NCBI GenBank assembly: GCA_934476315.1
Contig: CAKSNQ010000012.1
Coordinates: forward strand, 1 to 42,921
Direction: 5' to 3'
DNA: 42,921 bases
DNA from: an uncultured Eubacteriales bacterium
Lineage (GTDB): Bacteria; Bacillota; Clostridia; Oscillospirales; CAG-272
Part shown: positions 33,292 through 41,450 of the stretch, piece after piece
Numbering within the stretch: position 1 is the first letter of the stretch
How the letters are laid out: each line of letters begins with the position of its first letter
Position numbers and translations under genes: made by a program
Notes under the pieces: generated by a model
Databases searched by the model: none
Told to the model about the DNA's origin: nothing
The model's input: the letters and a program-made list of their open reading frames with translations, nothing else

Positions 33292-34356
33292 GTGACCGGA
33301 AATGCGGCAGAGAGAGGAGAGGCGCTTCGGGCGCTGATCGGAAACCGGGAGTTGCAGGCGCGCCTTGCCGCCGACGTGAGGGCGGGGCGGCTTTCCCACG
33401 CTTACATCCTGGAGGGTGCGCATGGCAGGGGGAAGAAGACGCTCGCCATGGCGCTCGCCGCCGCGCTTGCCTGCACCAATCGACGGGGAGGGGGACCGCT
33501 GCCCTGCGGAACCTGCCCGGCGTGCCGGAAGATTTCGGAAGGAAAAAGCCCGGACGTGCTCCGCATCACGCGGGGCGAAAAGGCGAGCATCGGCGTGGAC
33601 GACGTGCGCTTCCTGCGCTCGGACGTGCTGATCTCCCCCAACGACACCGATCAGAAGATTTATATCATCGAGGACGCGGACACTATGACCGCCGCGGCGC
33701 AGAACGCCCTGCTCCTGACGCTGGAGGAACCGCCGTCCTACGTGTTGTTTCTGTTGCTCTGCGAGCATGCGGACCGACTGCTGGAGACCATCCGCAGTCG
33801 TGCGCCGACGCTTCGGCTGTGCCCCGTTCCCGACGAGGTGATCCATCGGGAGTTGAGCGCGACACTCCCGGCGTACCGCACCATGCCGCCCGCCGGACAG
33901 CGGGAGATTCTGGTCATGGCGCAGGGAAGCGTCGGACGGGTCAAGGAACTGCTCGGCGAGCAGGAGCGCAAGCCGCTCATGGCGCGCCGCGCCTTGGCGG
34001 AGACGCTGGTGAGGGGACGCGTCGGGAGAGCTGGCAACGAGGAAAAGCTACGCTGGATTCAGACGGCGGGGACCCGTCGGGAGGACATCGACCGCGTGCT
34101 GACCGAGGCAACCGGCGCGGTGCGGGATCTGATCCTCCTCAAACGTGTGGAGAACGCGCCGCTGTGCTTTTTCGCCGACCGCGACGCCGCGTTGGAGCTG
34201 GCAGGAACCTGCTCGGTCCGGCGGCTGTTGGAACTGGAGCAGGAGATCGGGCAGGCGCAGGCGCGTCTGCGGGGCAACGGGAACGTGCGGCTGGTGCTGA
34301 CCTGCCTGCAATTCTCCGGCGGCAACGGCTCCGGACAGCCCTCCCCCGCGCGGTGA
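33292..34356 (+). CDS. holB: DNA polymerase III delta' subunit-like clamp-loader protein
   Basis: A 354-residue clamp-loader AAA+ subunit. It opens ALIGNRELQARLAADVRAGR then LSHAYILEGAHGRGKKTLAM (P-loop GxxGxGKK). A four-cysteine zinc module follows (CTNRRGGGPLPCGTCPACRK), then IIEDADTMTAAAQNALLLTL with EEPPSYVLFLLL, the Walker B/sensor region of delta'. The C-terminal third is helical. The GTG start at 33292 was chosen because AGGAGG (33279-33284) lies 7 bases upstream; another in-frame GTG is at 33286 and a longer frame begins at 33193 with no homology. It is first in a cluster with ricT and yabB-like genes, an order conserved in Firmicutes. Confidence 0.9.
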   Translation: MTGNAAERGEALRALIGNRELQARLAADVRAGRLSHAYILEGAHGRGKKTLAMALAAALACTNRRGGGPLPCGTCPACRKISEGKSPDVLRITRGEKASIGVDDVRFLRSDVLISPNDTDQKIYIIEDADTMTAAAQNALLLTLEEPPSYVLFLLLCEHADRLLETIRSRAPTLRLCPVPDEVIHRELSATLPAYRTMPPAGQREILVMAQGSVGRVKELLGEQERKPLMARRALAETLVRGRVGRAGNEEKLRWIQTAGTRREDIDRVLTEATGAVRDLILLKRVENAPLCFFADRDAALELAGTCSVRRLLELEQEIGQAQARLRGNGNVRLVLTCLQFSGGNGSGQPSPAR

Positions 34357-34425
34357 CAGAAACGTCACGCCTTGAAAATTCCGCAAGAAAGGAGCTTTTG
34401 CAGACGCAAAAGTCATAAACATAAA

Positions 34426-36285
34426 ATGGAACAAAGGACCAATACGGAAAACAGAAATAACGGCGCACGGGAGGGCGGCGAGAACCGCTCCGCAGGTCAG
34501 TCGAGAGGCGACCGCAACCGTCGCCCCCGTCGTCGCGGGCAGGAACGCCCGGAGCGTTCGGGAGACGGTGCGCAGGGTGAACCGCGCCGCACGCCCGCCG
34601 CGCAGGAGGGCGCAGGAAGCCGGGGCGCGCAGTCGGGCGGACGCAATGCCGGACGGCAGGGCGGCAACGCCAACGGAGCCGGCGGAAACCGAGGCGGAGT
34701 TCCCGGCGCCCCGGGAAACGGAGCCGGCAACGGAAATGGTAATGGTAATGTTAACGGAAACGCCAGCGGAAACGCCAATGGCAACGGTAGCGATAACGGC
34801 GGCGCAAATCGCGGCAGCAACAACCGCGGCGGACGCGGTCGCGGTCGCGACGGGCGGAATCGCGGCGGACAGGCGCGCGGCGGCAGACCCGATAATGTGG
34901 GACGTACCGCCGGAAACGAGAGAGAAGAGGTCGTGGCGGAGACTGACGGGACCGAGGAGCTGAAAAGCGATTTTTACGTATCTCCCCGCGCGTTTTCGCA
35001 GATGGACGCCCTGCTTGCGGACACCTTCTCCCCGCTTCACGAATCGGAGGTCTACGACCCCGACGCCGAGGCGGAGGCAAAACGGATTCTGGACGCCGAG
35101 GGACCGCTTCTGTTCCGCGAGGAGCGCGTGACGGCTTCGCCTGCCGATGCCCCGACGCCCGAAACAGAGCCGGGCGCATCAGAGCAGACGGAAGAAACGG
35201 AAAAGATCGAAATCGTCGGTGTGCGCTTCAAGCACCCCGGCAAGGTCTATTATTTTGCCCCCGGTCAGCGCCGCTACCGCCGCGGGGAATATGCCATCGT
35301 CGAGACGGCGCGCGGAGCGGAGTACGGCGAGGTCTGGGTCGAAAACACCATGGTTCCGGCGTCGGAGGTTGTTTTGCCTCTGCGCCCCGTTCTGCGCGCG
35401 GCGACCGGAGACGACGCCCGCCGGAACGAGGAGAACGCCGCCATGGAGCAGGATGCCCTGCGCGTTTGCCGGGAAAAGATCACCCGGCATAAGCTGGACA
35501 TGAAGCTGGTCGAGGCGCAGTACACCTTCGACCGCGCCAAGCTGCTCTTCTACTTCACCTCGGAGGGGCGCGTGGACTTCCGCGAGCTGGTCAAGGACCT
35601 GGCGGGCGTGTTCCGCACGCGTATTGAACTGCGGCAGATCGGCATCCGCGATGAGGCGAAAATGCTGGGCGGACTCGGAACCTGCGGCAGACCCCTGTGT
35701 TGCGCGGGCTTCCTTTCCGACTTCGTGCAGGTGTCCATCAAGATGGCGAAGGAACAGAGCCTTTCGCTCAATTCGGCAAAGATTTCCGGCTGCTGCGGCA
35801 GACTGATGTGCTGTCTGCGCTATGAATTTGAGACGTATGAGGACGAAATCCGTCGAACCCCGCCGGTGGACAGCCTGGTGCGCACCCCGGACGGCGACGG
35901 CGTGGTGATCGGGAACAATCCCCTGCGTGGGACGGTGCTGGTGCGCTTCCCGGAGAGCGCCGACGGAAAGACGGCGGCGGAGTCCAAAACGTACCACCGC
36001 GATGCCGTTCAGGTGACGGGAAGCACGCGCAAGGGCGCCAAGGCGGAGCCGATGTCGGCATCCGACACGTCGGAGCGGGACAAGGGGCGCCGGGATAAGC
36101 CCGACAAAGGCGGGCGCTCCGACCGCTCCGACAAAAGCGGCAGGGGCGACAAGGCTGACCGGGGCGACAAGACCGACAAGACCGACAAGACCGATAAGGT
36201 TGATAAGACCGGCAGAATCGAGAGGGAAAACGCGCCCGCCGCCACCGGGGAGAACAAAAATATCCCGCAGGAATCCGAAAAATGA
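34426..36285 (+). CDS. ricT: RicT/PSP1-domain protein with long disordered tails
   Basis: A 619-residue protein built on the PSP1/RicT (YaaT) core, which with RicA and RicF carries Fe-S clusters and assists RNase Y mRNA maturation in Bacillus. The core (about residues 250-540) begins IVGVRFKHPGKVYYFAPGQ and contains GGLGTCGRPLCCAGFLSDF and KISGCCGRLMCCLRYEF, cysteines suited to [4Fe-4S]. The N-terminal 190 residues are RGG- and Asn-Gly-rich (GNGNGNGNVNGNASGN, NRGGRGRGRDGRNRGG), like an RNA-binding RGG region. The C-terminal tail is Asp-Lys-rich (DKTDKTDKTDKVDK). YaaT itself is only about 275 residues. The start at 34426 is supported by homology-independent spacing only: GGAG lies 33 bases upstream with hairpin CTTTTGC-AGAC-GCAAAAG between. 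Confidence 0.9.
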   Translation: MEQRTNTENRNNGAREGGENRSAGQSRGDRNRRPRRRGQERPERSGDGAQGEPRRTPAAQEGAGSRGAQSGGRNAGRQGGNANGAGGNRGGVPGAPGNGAGNGNGNGNVNGNASGNANGNGSDNGGANRGSNNRGGRGRGRDGRNRGGQARGGRPDNVGRTAGNEREEVVAETDGTEELKSDFYVSPRAFSQMDALLADTFSPLHESEVYDPDAEAEAKRILDAEGPLLFREERVTASPADAPTPETEPGASEQTEETEKIEIVGVRFKHPGKVYYFAPGQRRYRRGEYAIVETARGAEYGEVWVENTMVPASEVVLPLRPVLRAATGDDARRNEENAAMEQDALRVCREKITRHKLDMKLVEAQYTFDRAKLLFYFTSEGRVDFRELVKDLAGVFRTRIELRQIGIRDEAKMLGGLGTCGRPLCCAGFLSDFVQVSIKMAKEQSLSLNSAKISGCCGRLMCCLRYEFETYEDEIRRTPPVDSLVRTPDGDGVVIGNNPLRGTVLVRFPESADGKTAAESKTYHRDAVQVTGSTRKGAKAEPMSASDTSERDKGRRDKPDKGGRSDRSDKSGRGDKADRGDKTDKTDKTDKVDKTGRIERENAPAATGENKNIPQESEK

Positions 36286-36324
36286 CAGAATTTCAGGAAT
36301 CTTGAGGAATTTTTCAAAAAACAG

Positions 36325-36352
36325 TTGCAAATTTCGGAAAATATGATACAAT
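36325..36352 (+). promoter_or_regulatory. Ferredoxin promoter
   Basis: TTGCAA (36325-36330) and TACAAT (36347-36352) with a 16-base spacer, 34 bases before the start codon. Confidence 0.6.
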
Positions 36353-36386
36353 GTTAGTACCAATGAACATAAGGAGGATTACCACC

Positions 36387-36557
36387 ATGGCATACAAGAT
36401 TTCCGATGATTGCGTGTCTTGCGGCGCGTGCGCGGAAGCGTGCCCCGTTGAGGCAATCAAAGAGGGCGACGGCAAGTACGAGATCGACGCCGATAAGTGC
36501 GTGGACTGTGGCACGTGTGCAGACACCTGCCCCGTCGGTGCACCCAAGGCAGAGTGA
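36387..36557 (+). CDS. 2[4Fe-4S] ferredoxin
   Basis: A 56-residue clostridial-type ferredoxin, a small cytosolic electron carrier. Two cluster motifs are seen: CVSCGACAEACP (first cluster) and CVDCGTCADTCP (second), each Cx2Cx2Cx3CP. It starts MAYKISDDC, as in Clostridium ferredoxins. AAGGAGG lies 9 bases before the ATG at 36387. It has its own promoter and terminator, so it is probably expressed independently although it sits between ricT and yabB, where Bacillus has yabA. Confidence 0.95.
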   Translation: MAYKISDDCVSCGACAEACPVEAIKEGDGKYEIDADKCVDCGTCADTCPVGAPKAE

Positions 36558-36578
36558 TTTTACAACCGCGATCACTTT

Positions 36579-36618
36579 GAGCGGAGCGGGAAGCGCAGGC
36601 TTTCTGCTCCGCTTTTTT
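36579..36618 (+). terminator. Ferredoxin terminator
   Basis: AGCGGAGC (36580-36587) pairs with GCTCCGCT (36606-36613) and runs into TTTTT. Confidence 0.82.
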
Positions 36619-36619
36619 G

Positions 36620-36740
36620 TGGCATGTGGCGTTGCAACGTGGCGACTGTGACGTGCGGTGTTGTGACGTGCGGCATGACGACGTGGCGGGGAATTTCCCC
36701 ACGCGGAGAACCGCACGGAGAACCGCACGGAGCCGTGGGC
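36620..36740. repeat. Short-period imperfect repeats in the gap before yabB
   Basis: GACGTGCGG and GACGTGGCG recur at 14-15-base intervals (GTGACGTGCGGTGTTGTGAC, GTGCGGCATGACGACGTGGC), followed by two tandem copies of the 12-mer GGAGAACCGCAC. No gene is seen. Similar in flavour to the heptamer arrays at 19484 and 37626. Confidence 0.55.
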
Positions 36741-36793
36741 GTCCGTGGCAGACCGCCGCGGCGCTGTTTTCAGATGAGAGGAGGGGACATGGC

Positions 36794-37618
36794 ATGACAC
36801 TGCCGCCAAGGACAGACGGGGAGCCGACGCTCGGCGCGGGCGAAACGCTTTGCGCCATCAACGAAAATCTGCGGCTGATCGCGCGGCGCGACGGGCTGAC
36901 GTTCGGCACGGACGCGTATCTCCTCGCGGCGTTCGTCCGTCCCTCCCCGCGTGCGCTGTGCGTCGATCTGGGGAGCGGAACCGGCGTGCTGTCGTTGCTC
37001 CTTGCCAGAAAAGACAAGGTGCGCCGCGCGGTCGGGGTGGAGATTCAGGCGACCTTTGCGTCGCTGATCGCCCGGAACGCGGCGCTTTGCGACCTTGCCG
37101 ACCGGGTCGTTCCGCTTTGCGCGGACGTGCGGGAGCTGACGCAGACGACGCTCGCATCGGCGCTTTTAAATTCGCGGCAGGGAGGGGTGTGCGCCGACAT
37201 GGTTGTCACCAACCCGCCGTATCTGGGAGTCGGAAACGGTGCGCGCAACGCGGCGGATGAAAAATATCTGGCGCGGCATGAGGTCTGCGGCGGCGTGGAC
37301 GATTTCTGCGCGGCGGCAGAGCGGATTTTGCGCCCCGGCGGGACGTTTTACGCGGTGTATCGCCCCGATCGGCTCACGGCGCTGTTTGCCGCCATGCGGG
37401 AGCACCGTCTGGAACCGAAACGGCTGGTGTTCGTCCACGCCGACGAGAAAAGCGAGCCGTCCTCGGTGCTGCTCGAGGCGCGGGCGGGCGGCGCGCCGTC
37501 GCTTCATGTGCTCCCGCCGCTCATGCTTCATACCGCAGACAGCCGCGGGGATCGTTGCCGCGCGCTGTGCGCGCGGGCGCAGAGAATTTACGATACTATG
37601 CAGTGGCAGGACGACTGA
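36794..37618 (+). CDS. tRNA1(Val) A37 N6-methyltransferase-like protein (YabB/TrmN6 family)
   Basis: A 274-residue Rossmann methyltransferase of the TrmN6/YabB group, which methylates adenine N6 in RNA. Motif I is VDLGSGTGVLSLLLA, the acidic strand is AVGVEIQ, and the N6-adenine catalytic motif is NPPY (VVTNPPYLG). The N-terminal GLTFGTDAYLLAAFV is typical of this family, and GGTFYAVYRPDRL follows. The ATG at 36794 was chosen because GAGAGGAGGGG lies about 8 bases upstream; the ATG at 36789 is followed at once by a stop. Gene order holB-ricT-...-yabB agrees with other Firmicutes. Confidence 0.88.
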   Translation: MTLPPRTDGEPTLGAGETLCAINENLRLIARRDGLTFGTDAYLLAAFVRPSPRALCVDLGSGTGVLSLLLARKDKVRRAVGVEIQATFASLIARNAALCDLADRVVPLCADVRELTQTTLASALLNSRQGGVCADMVVTNPPYLGVGNGARNAADEKYLARHEVCGGVDDFCAAAERILRPGGTFYAVYRPDRLTALFAAMREHRLEPKRLVFVHADEKSEPSSVLLEARAGGAPSLHVLPPLMLHTADSRGDRCRALCARAQRIYDTMQWQDD

Positions 37619-37625
37619 CGGGTGC

Positions 37626-37715
37626 TGAACGGCGAACGACAAACGGTGAAGATGTGTCGGACAGCGGGGACTGAGCGGTGAACGATGGACGGCGAACGAT
37701 GCGTCGGACAGTGCG
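37626..37715. repeat. Heptamer-like tandem repeats between yabB and the TtcA-family gene
   Basis: Seven-base units GAACGGC, GAACGAC, AAACGGT, GAAGATG are followed, after irregular sequence, by GAGCGGT, GAACGAT, GGACGGC, GAACGAT. TCGGACAG occurs twice. It is the same 7-base periodicity as at 19484. Confidence 0.6.
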
Positions 37716-37782
37716 TGCCCGGCAACAAACCGCGAAAATCAAAAACACACGGTCCCGCCGGGCGGGGCGCGGAGGAACGGTT

Positions 37783-38571
37783 ATGGAAAACAGCAAAAGA
37801 ATACTGAGCTACACGCGCCGGGCGGTCGACGATTACGACATGATCCGCGCCGGGGACAAGATCGCCGTCGGGGTGTCCGCCGGCAAGGACTCGCTGACGC
37901 TGCTTTGCGCGCTGGCGGAGCTGCGGCGCTTTTACCCCGTGCCGTTTGAGGTCGTGGCGATTACGGTGGACATGGGCTTTGCCCGACCGATGGATCTGAC
38001 TCCGGTGCGCGCGCTGTGCCGCGAGCTGGGGGTCGAGTACCGGGTGGTTCCGACCGAAATCTACAAGATCATTTTCGAGGTGCGCAAGGAGAAAAATCCC
38101 TGCTCGCTGTGCGCCAAGATGCGCCGCGGTGCCCTCCACACGGCGGCGGTGGAGATGGGGTGCACGACGGTGGCGCTGGGGCATCACTTCGACGACGTGG
38201 TGAATACGTTCATGCTCAACCTCTTTTTTGAGGGACGGCTCGGATGTTTTCAGCCCGTGACCTACCTGTCGCGGCGGGGCTTGCGCGTCATCCGCCCCAT
38301 GATCTACATGCCGGAAAAGGACATTCGCTATTTCGCGTCCCACGCGGCTCTGCCGGTGGTCAAATCCACCTGCCCCGCCGACGGCAACACCGAGCGCGCC
38401 GAAATGCACCGCCTGATCGGGGGGCTGGAAAAGACCTACCCGGGTTTGCGCTACCGCATCTTCGGCGCGGTTCAGCGGGGCGAGCTGGACGGCTTCCACC
38501 CGCCGCGCACGGGGCGCATGCGGAGCGTTTCGGACTACCTCATCGAGGAGGAGAGCGCCGACGGGGAGTGA
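37783..38571 (+). CDS. TtcA-family tRNA 2-thiolation protein (PP-loop ATPase)
   Basis: A 262-residue adenine-nucleotide alpha-hydrolase of the TtcA/TilS superfamily. The PP-loop is GVSAGKDSLTLLCAL (SAGKDS for SGGKDS). The CxxC pair is NPCSLCAKMRRGAL, and GHHFDDVVNTFMLNLFFEG with PMIYMPEKDIRYFA are typical of TtcA, which adds sulfur to cytidine 32 of tRNA using an Fe-S cluster. Clostridial members of this family may act on other positions, so the exact product is uncertain. GGAGG lies 7 bases before the ATG at 37783. Downstream of the heptamer repeats. Confidence 0.9.
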   Translation: MENSKRILSYTRRAVDDYDMIRAGDKIAVGVSAGKDSLTLLCALAELRRFYPVPFEVVAITVDMGFARPMDLTPVRALCRELGVEYRVVPTEIYKIIFEVRKEKNPCSLCAKMRRGALHTAAVEMGCTTVALGHHFDDVVNTFMLNLFFEGRLGCFQPVTYLSRRGLRVIRPMIYMPEKDIRYFASHAALPVVKSTCPADGNTERAEMHRLIGGLEKTYPGLRYRIFGAVQRGELDGFHPPRTGRMRSVSDYLIEEESADGE

Positions 38572-38633
38572 CCGCGGGCGCAATCTGACCAAAAACCATC
38601 GTCGCATTTTGGCGAAATTCTCACTTTCGTTGC

Positions 38634-38662
38634 TTGACTTTGCCGCGCGGAAGGCATATAAT
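38634..38662 (+). promoter_or_regulatory. Promoter of the cation/proton antiporter gene
   Basis: TTGACT (38634-38639) and TATAAT (38657-38662) with 17-base spacing, 38 bases before the start codon. Confidence 0.78.
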
Positions 38663-38700
38663 GGGAGAGCGAATTTACAAATCAAAGGAAGCTGTTCTAT

Positions 38701-40005
38701 ATGGAAGTTTTATTCAGTGTATCCATCGCGTTGGTCGCGGGGCTGGTTCTGTCCCGCCTGGTAAAACCGCTGAAGCTGCCCGCCGTGACGGGCTATCTGA
38801 TCGCGGGCATTCTGATCGGTCCGTATTGCCTCGGGCAGTTCGGTCTGAGCCTGTTTTCCTCGTTGGAGGGTGTCAAGTCGCTCGGCATCATTTCGGATGT
38901 GGCGCTCGGCTTCATCGCCTTCTCCATCGGTACGGAATTTGAACTTGCCAACCTCAAGCAGATCGGCAAGCAGGCGACGGTCGTCGGCATCGTCCAGGCG
39001 CTGGTCGCCATGGTCTTTGTGGACGCCGCGCTGATCGGACTGCACTTCATTCTCGGCGATAAGTTGCCGCTTTCGGTTGCCATTACGCTGGGCGCAATCG
39101 CAACGGCAACGGCTCCTGCGGCGACTATCATGGTCGTCAAGCAGTACAAGGCAAAGGGTCCTCTGACCGACATCCTGCTCCCGGTCGTCGCGCTGGATGA
39201 CGCGGTGGGACTGATCGCGTTTGCCGTTTCGTTCGGTGTCGCACGCGCCATCCAGAGCGGAACGGTCGATCTGGTCTCCATTCTGGCGGAGCCACTCATC
39301 GAGGTGTTCGGCTCGCTTTTGCTGGGCACCCTGCTCGGATTTTTGTTCTCGTGGGTCGAGAGTCTGTTCAAGTCCAATTCCAAGCGCCTGTGCCTGTCCA
39401 TCACCTTTGTCCTCATGGCGATTTCGCTCTCCATGCGCGAGTTTGAGATCGGCGGGGTGCACATCGGATTCTCGTCACTGCTGGTCTGCATGATGATGGG
39501 AACCATCTTCTGCAACGTCTCCGACAAGGCGGATGAGCTCATGGAGAAAACCGACAAATGGACCATGCCCATCTACGTGATCTTCTTCGTCCTCAGCGGC
39601 GCGGAGCTTCAGCTTGACGTGTTCTCCGACCTGGCGATCGTCGGCGTCGGCGTGGTCTACATCCTCTTCCGTTCGCTGGGTAAATACTTCGGCGCCGCCA
39701 CGAGCGCCAAAGCGATGGGATGCAACGAAAAGATTGTCAAATACCTCGGCATCGCGCTCCTGCCGCAGGCGGGCGTGTCCATCGGCATGTCGCTGACCGC
39801 GCTGGAGCTGGGTGTGACCGAGGGTGTGCTCGTGCGCAACATCATCCTGTTCTCGGTCATGATCTATGAGCTGGTCGGACCGATGCTCTCCAAGATCGCC
39901 CTGATGCGCGCGGGAGACATTCATCCCAAGGAGGAACCGGCGCACCATATGACCATGGCGGAGGCGTTCGCCGACGACGTGGACGAGGAGGACGAGGGAA
40001 AATAA
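38701..40005 (+). CDS. CPA2-family monovalent cation/proton antiporter
   Basis: A 434-residue Na+(K+)/H+ exchanger-like membrane protein (KefB/NapA type). About twelve hydrophobic segments are seen, opening VSIALVAGLVLSRLVKPLKL then PAVTGYLIAGILIGP. The unwound-helix motifs GAIATATAPAATIMVV and PVVALDDAVGLIAFAV contain the paired acidic residues (ALDD) of electrogenic CPA members. It ends in a short acidic tail (DDVDEEDEGK) and lacks the TrkA-N nucleotide domain of KefB/C. The ion is not predictable. AAGGA precedes the ATG at 38701. Confidence 0.9.
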   Translation: MEVLFSVSIALVAGLVLSRLVKPLKLPAVTGYLIAGILIGPYCLGQFGLSLFSSLEGVKSLGIISDVALGFIAFSIGTEFELANLKQIGKQATVVGIVQALVAMVFVDAALIGLHFILGDKLPLSVAITLGAIATATAPAATIMVVKQYKAKGPLTDILLPVVALDDAVGLIAFAVSFGVARAIQSGTVDLVSILAEPLIEVFGSLLLGTLLGFLFSWVESLFKSNSKRLCLSITFVLMAISLSMREFEIGGVHIGFSSLLVCMMMGTIFCNVSDKADELMEKTDKWTMPIYVIFFVLSGAELQLDVFSDLAIVGVGVVYILFRSLGKYFGAATSAKAMGCNEKIVKYLGIALLPQAGVSIGMSLTALELGVTEGVLVRNIILFSVMIYELVGPMLSKIALMRAGDIHPKEEPAHHMTMAEAFADDVDEEDEGK

Positions 40006-40038
40006 ACACCCCCTTGCCAAGATTTTCACAAAAATCTC

Positions 40039-40067
40039 TTGATAATTGAACGCAAATGTGTTATAGT
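40039..40067 (+). promoter_or_regulatory. pgk promoter
   Basis: TTGATA (40039-40044) and TATAGT (40062-40067) with 17-base spacing, 49 bases before pgk. Confidence 0.68.
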
Positions 40068-40116
40068 AAATATGAATGTTTGTAGCTTCAATATTCTATG
40101 AAAGGCGGTATCCAGT

Positions 40117-41436
40117 ATGACCTACAACAAGAAATCCATTGAGGACGTTGAGATTGCGGCAGGCACCCGCGTGTTTGTCCGTTGCGACTTCAACGTGCCC
40201 TCCAAGAACGGCGTGATTACCTCCGACAAGCGTATTGTCGAGGCTCTGCCGACCATCCGCTACCTGCTCGGCAAGGGAGCAAAGGTGATTCTTTCTTCCC
40301 ACATGGGCAAGCCGCACAATGTGTTTACCCCCAACTTCAAGCTCAACAAGAAGGAGCTTGCCGCCATCGCCGCGCTTCCCGCCGATGAGCAGGACGCCGC
40401 TACCGCCGCCGCAAAGGAAAAGGCGATGGGCGACGTCAAGAAGTTCTCGCTGAAGATCGTCGCGGACAAGCTCAACGAATACCTGGACGGCAAGGTCGCA
40501 TTTGCCACCGACACCATCGGCGAGGATGCCAAGGCGAAGATCGCCGCGATGGAGAATGGCACGGCAGTGCTGATCGAAAACGTCCGCTTTGACGCAAGAG
40601 AAGAGAAGAACGACCCCACGTTTGCCAAGGCGCTGGCTGATCTGGCGGGTGAGGGCGGTCTTTACGTCAACGACGCCTTCGGAACGGCGCACCGGGCGCA
40701 TGCTTCGACTGCGGGCGTGGCAAATTATCTGCCTGCTGTCTGCGGCTACCTGATTCAGAAGGAGATCGGCGTGATGGGCAAGGCGCTTGCCAACCCCGAC
40801 CGTCCGTTCGTCGCCATTCTGGGCGGCGCCAAGGTTGCCGACAAGCTCAACGTTATCAACAACCTGCTGACCAAGGTCGATACGCTGATCATCGGCGGCG
40901 GTATGGCGTTCACCTTCCTTGCTGCCAAGGGCTACGGCGTGGGCAAGTCGCTTCTGGATGAAACCAAGATCGACTACTGCCGCGACATGATGGCAAAGGC
41001 GGAGGAAAAGGGCGTCAAGCTGCTTCTTCCGATCGACACCGTGATTGCCGCCGGGTTCCCGAACCCGATCGATGCCCCCATCGAGGTCAGGACGGTAGAC
41101 GTGGACAAGATTCCCGACGACATGGAGGGAATGGACATCGGCGAGAGGACCCGCGTGCTGTATGCCGACGCGGTCAAGAGCGCAAAGACGGTGGTCTGGA
41201 ACGGACCGATGGGCGTGTTTGAAAACCCGCAGCTTGCCAAGGGCACCATCGCGGTTGCCGAGGCAATGGCAGAGTCTGACGCTATCACGATCGTCGGCGG
41301 CGGTGACTCTGCGGCGGCGTGCGAGACGCTCGGCTTCGCCGATAAGATCACGCACATTTCGACCGGCGGCGGCGCGTCCCTGGAATTTCTGGAGGGACTG
41401 GAGCTGCCCGGCATCGCCTGCCTGCAGGACAAATAA
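40117..41436 (+). CDS. pgk: Phosphoglycerate kinase
   Basis: A 439-residue glycolytic enzyme that transfers phosphate from 1,3-bisphosphoglycerate to ADP. The substrate-binding RVFVRCDFNVPSKNGVITSD is near the start, then LSSHMGKP, ENVRFDAREEKNDP, and FGTAHRAHASTAGVANYLP. The nucleotide lobe has LGGAKVADKLNVINNL, GGGMAFTFLAAKG, WNGPMGVFENPQLAKGT and GGGDSAAACETLG, ending STGGGASLEFLEG. The protein is about 40 residues longer than usual because of an Ala/Lys/Asp-rich insertion at about residues 67-109. GGCGG precedes the ATG at 40117. It is followed by tpiA. Confidence 0.96.
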   Translation: MTYNKKSIEDVEIAAGTRVFVRCDFNVPSKNGVITSDKRIVEALPTIRYLLGKGAKVILSSHMGKPHNVFTPNFKLNKKELAAIAALPADEQDAATAAAKEKAMGDVKKFSLKIVADKLNEYLDGKVAFATDTIGEDAKAKIAAMENGTAVLIENVRFDAREEKNDPTFAKALADLAGEGGLYVNDAFGTAHRAHASTAGVANYLPAVCGYLIQKEIGVMGKALANPDRPFVAILGGAKVADKLNVINNLLTKVDTLIIGGGMAFTFLAAKGYGVGKSLLDETKIDYCRDMMAKAEEKGVKLLLPIDTVIAAGFPNPIDAPIEVRTVDVDKIPDDMEGMDIGERTRVLYADAVKSAKTVVWNGPMGVFENPQLAKGTIAVAEAMAESDAITIVGGGDSAAACETLGFADKITHISTGGGASLEFLEGLELPGIACLQDK

Positions 41437-41450
41437 TTTGAATCTGAAAA

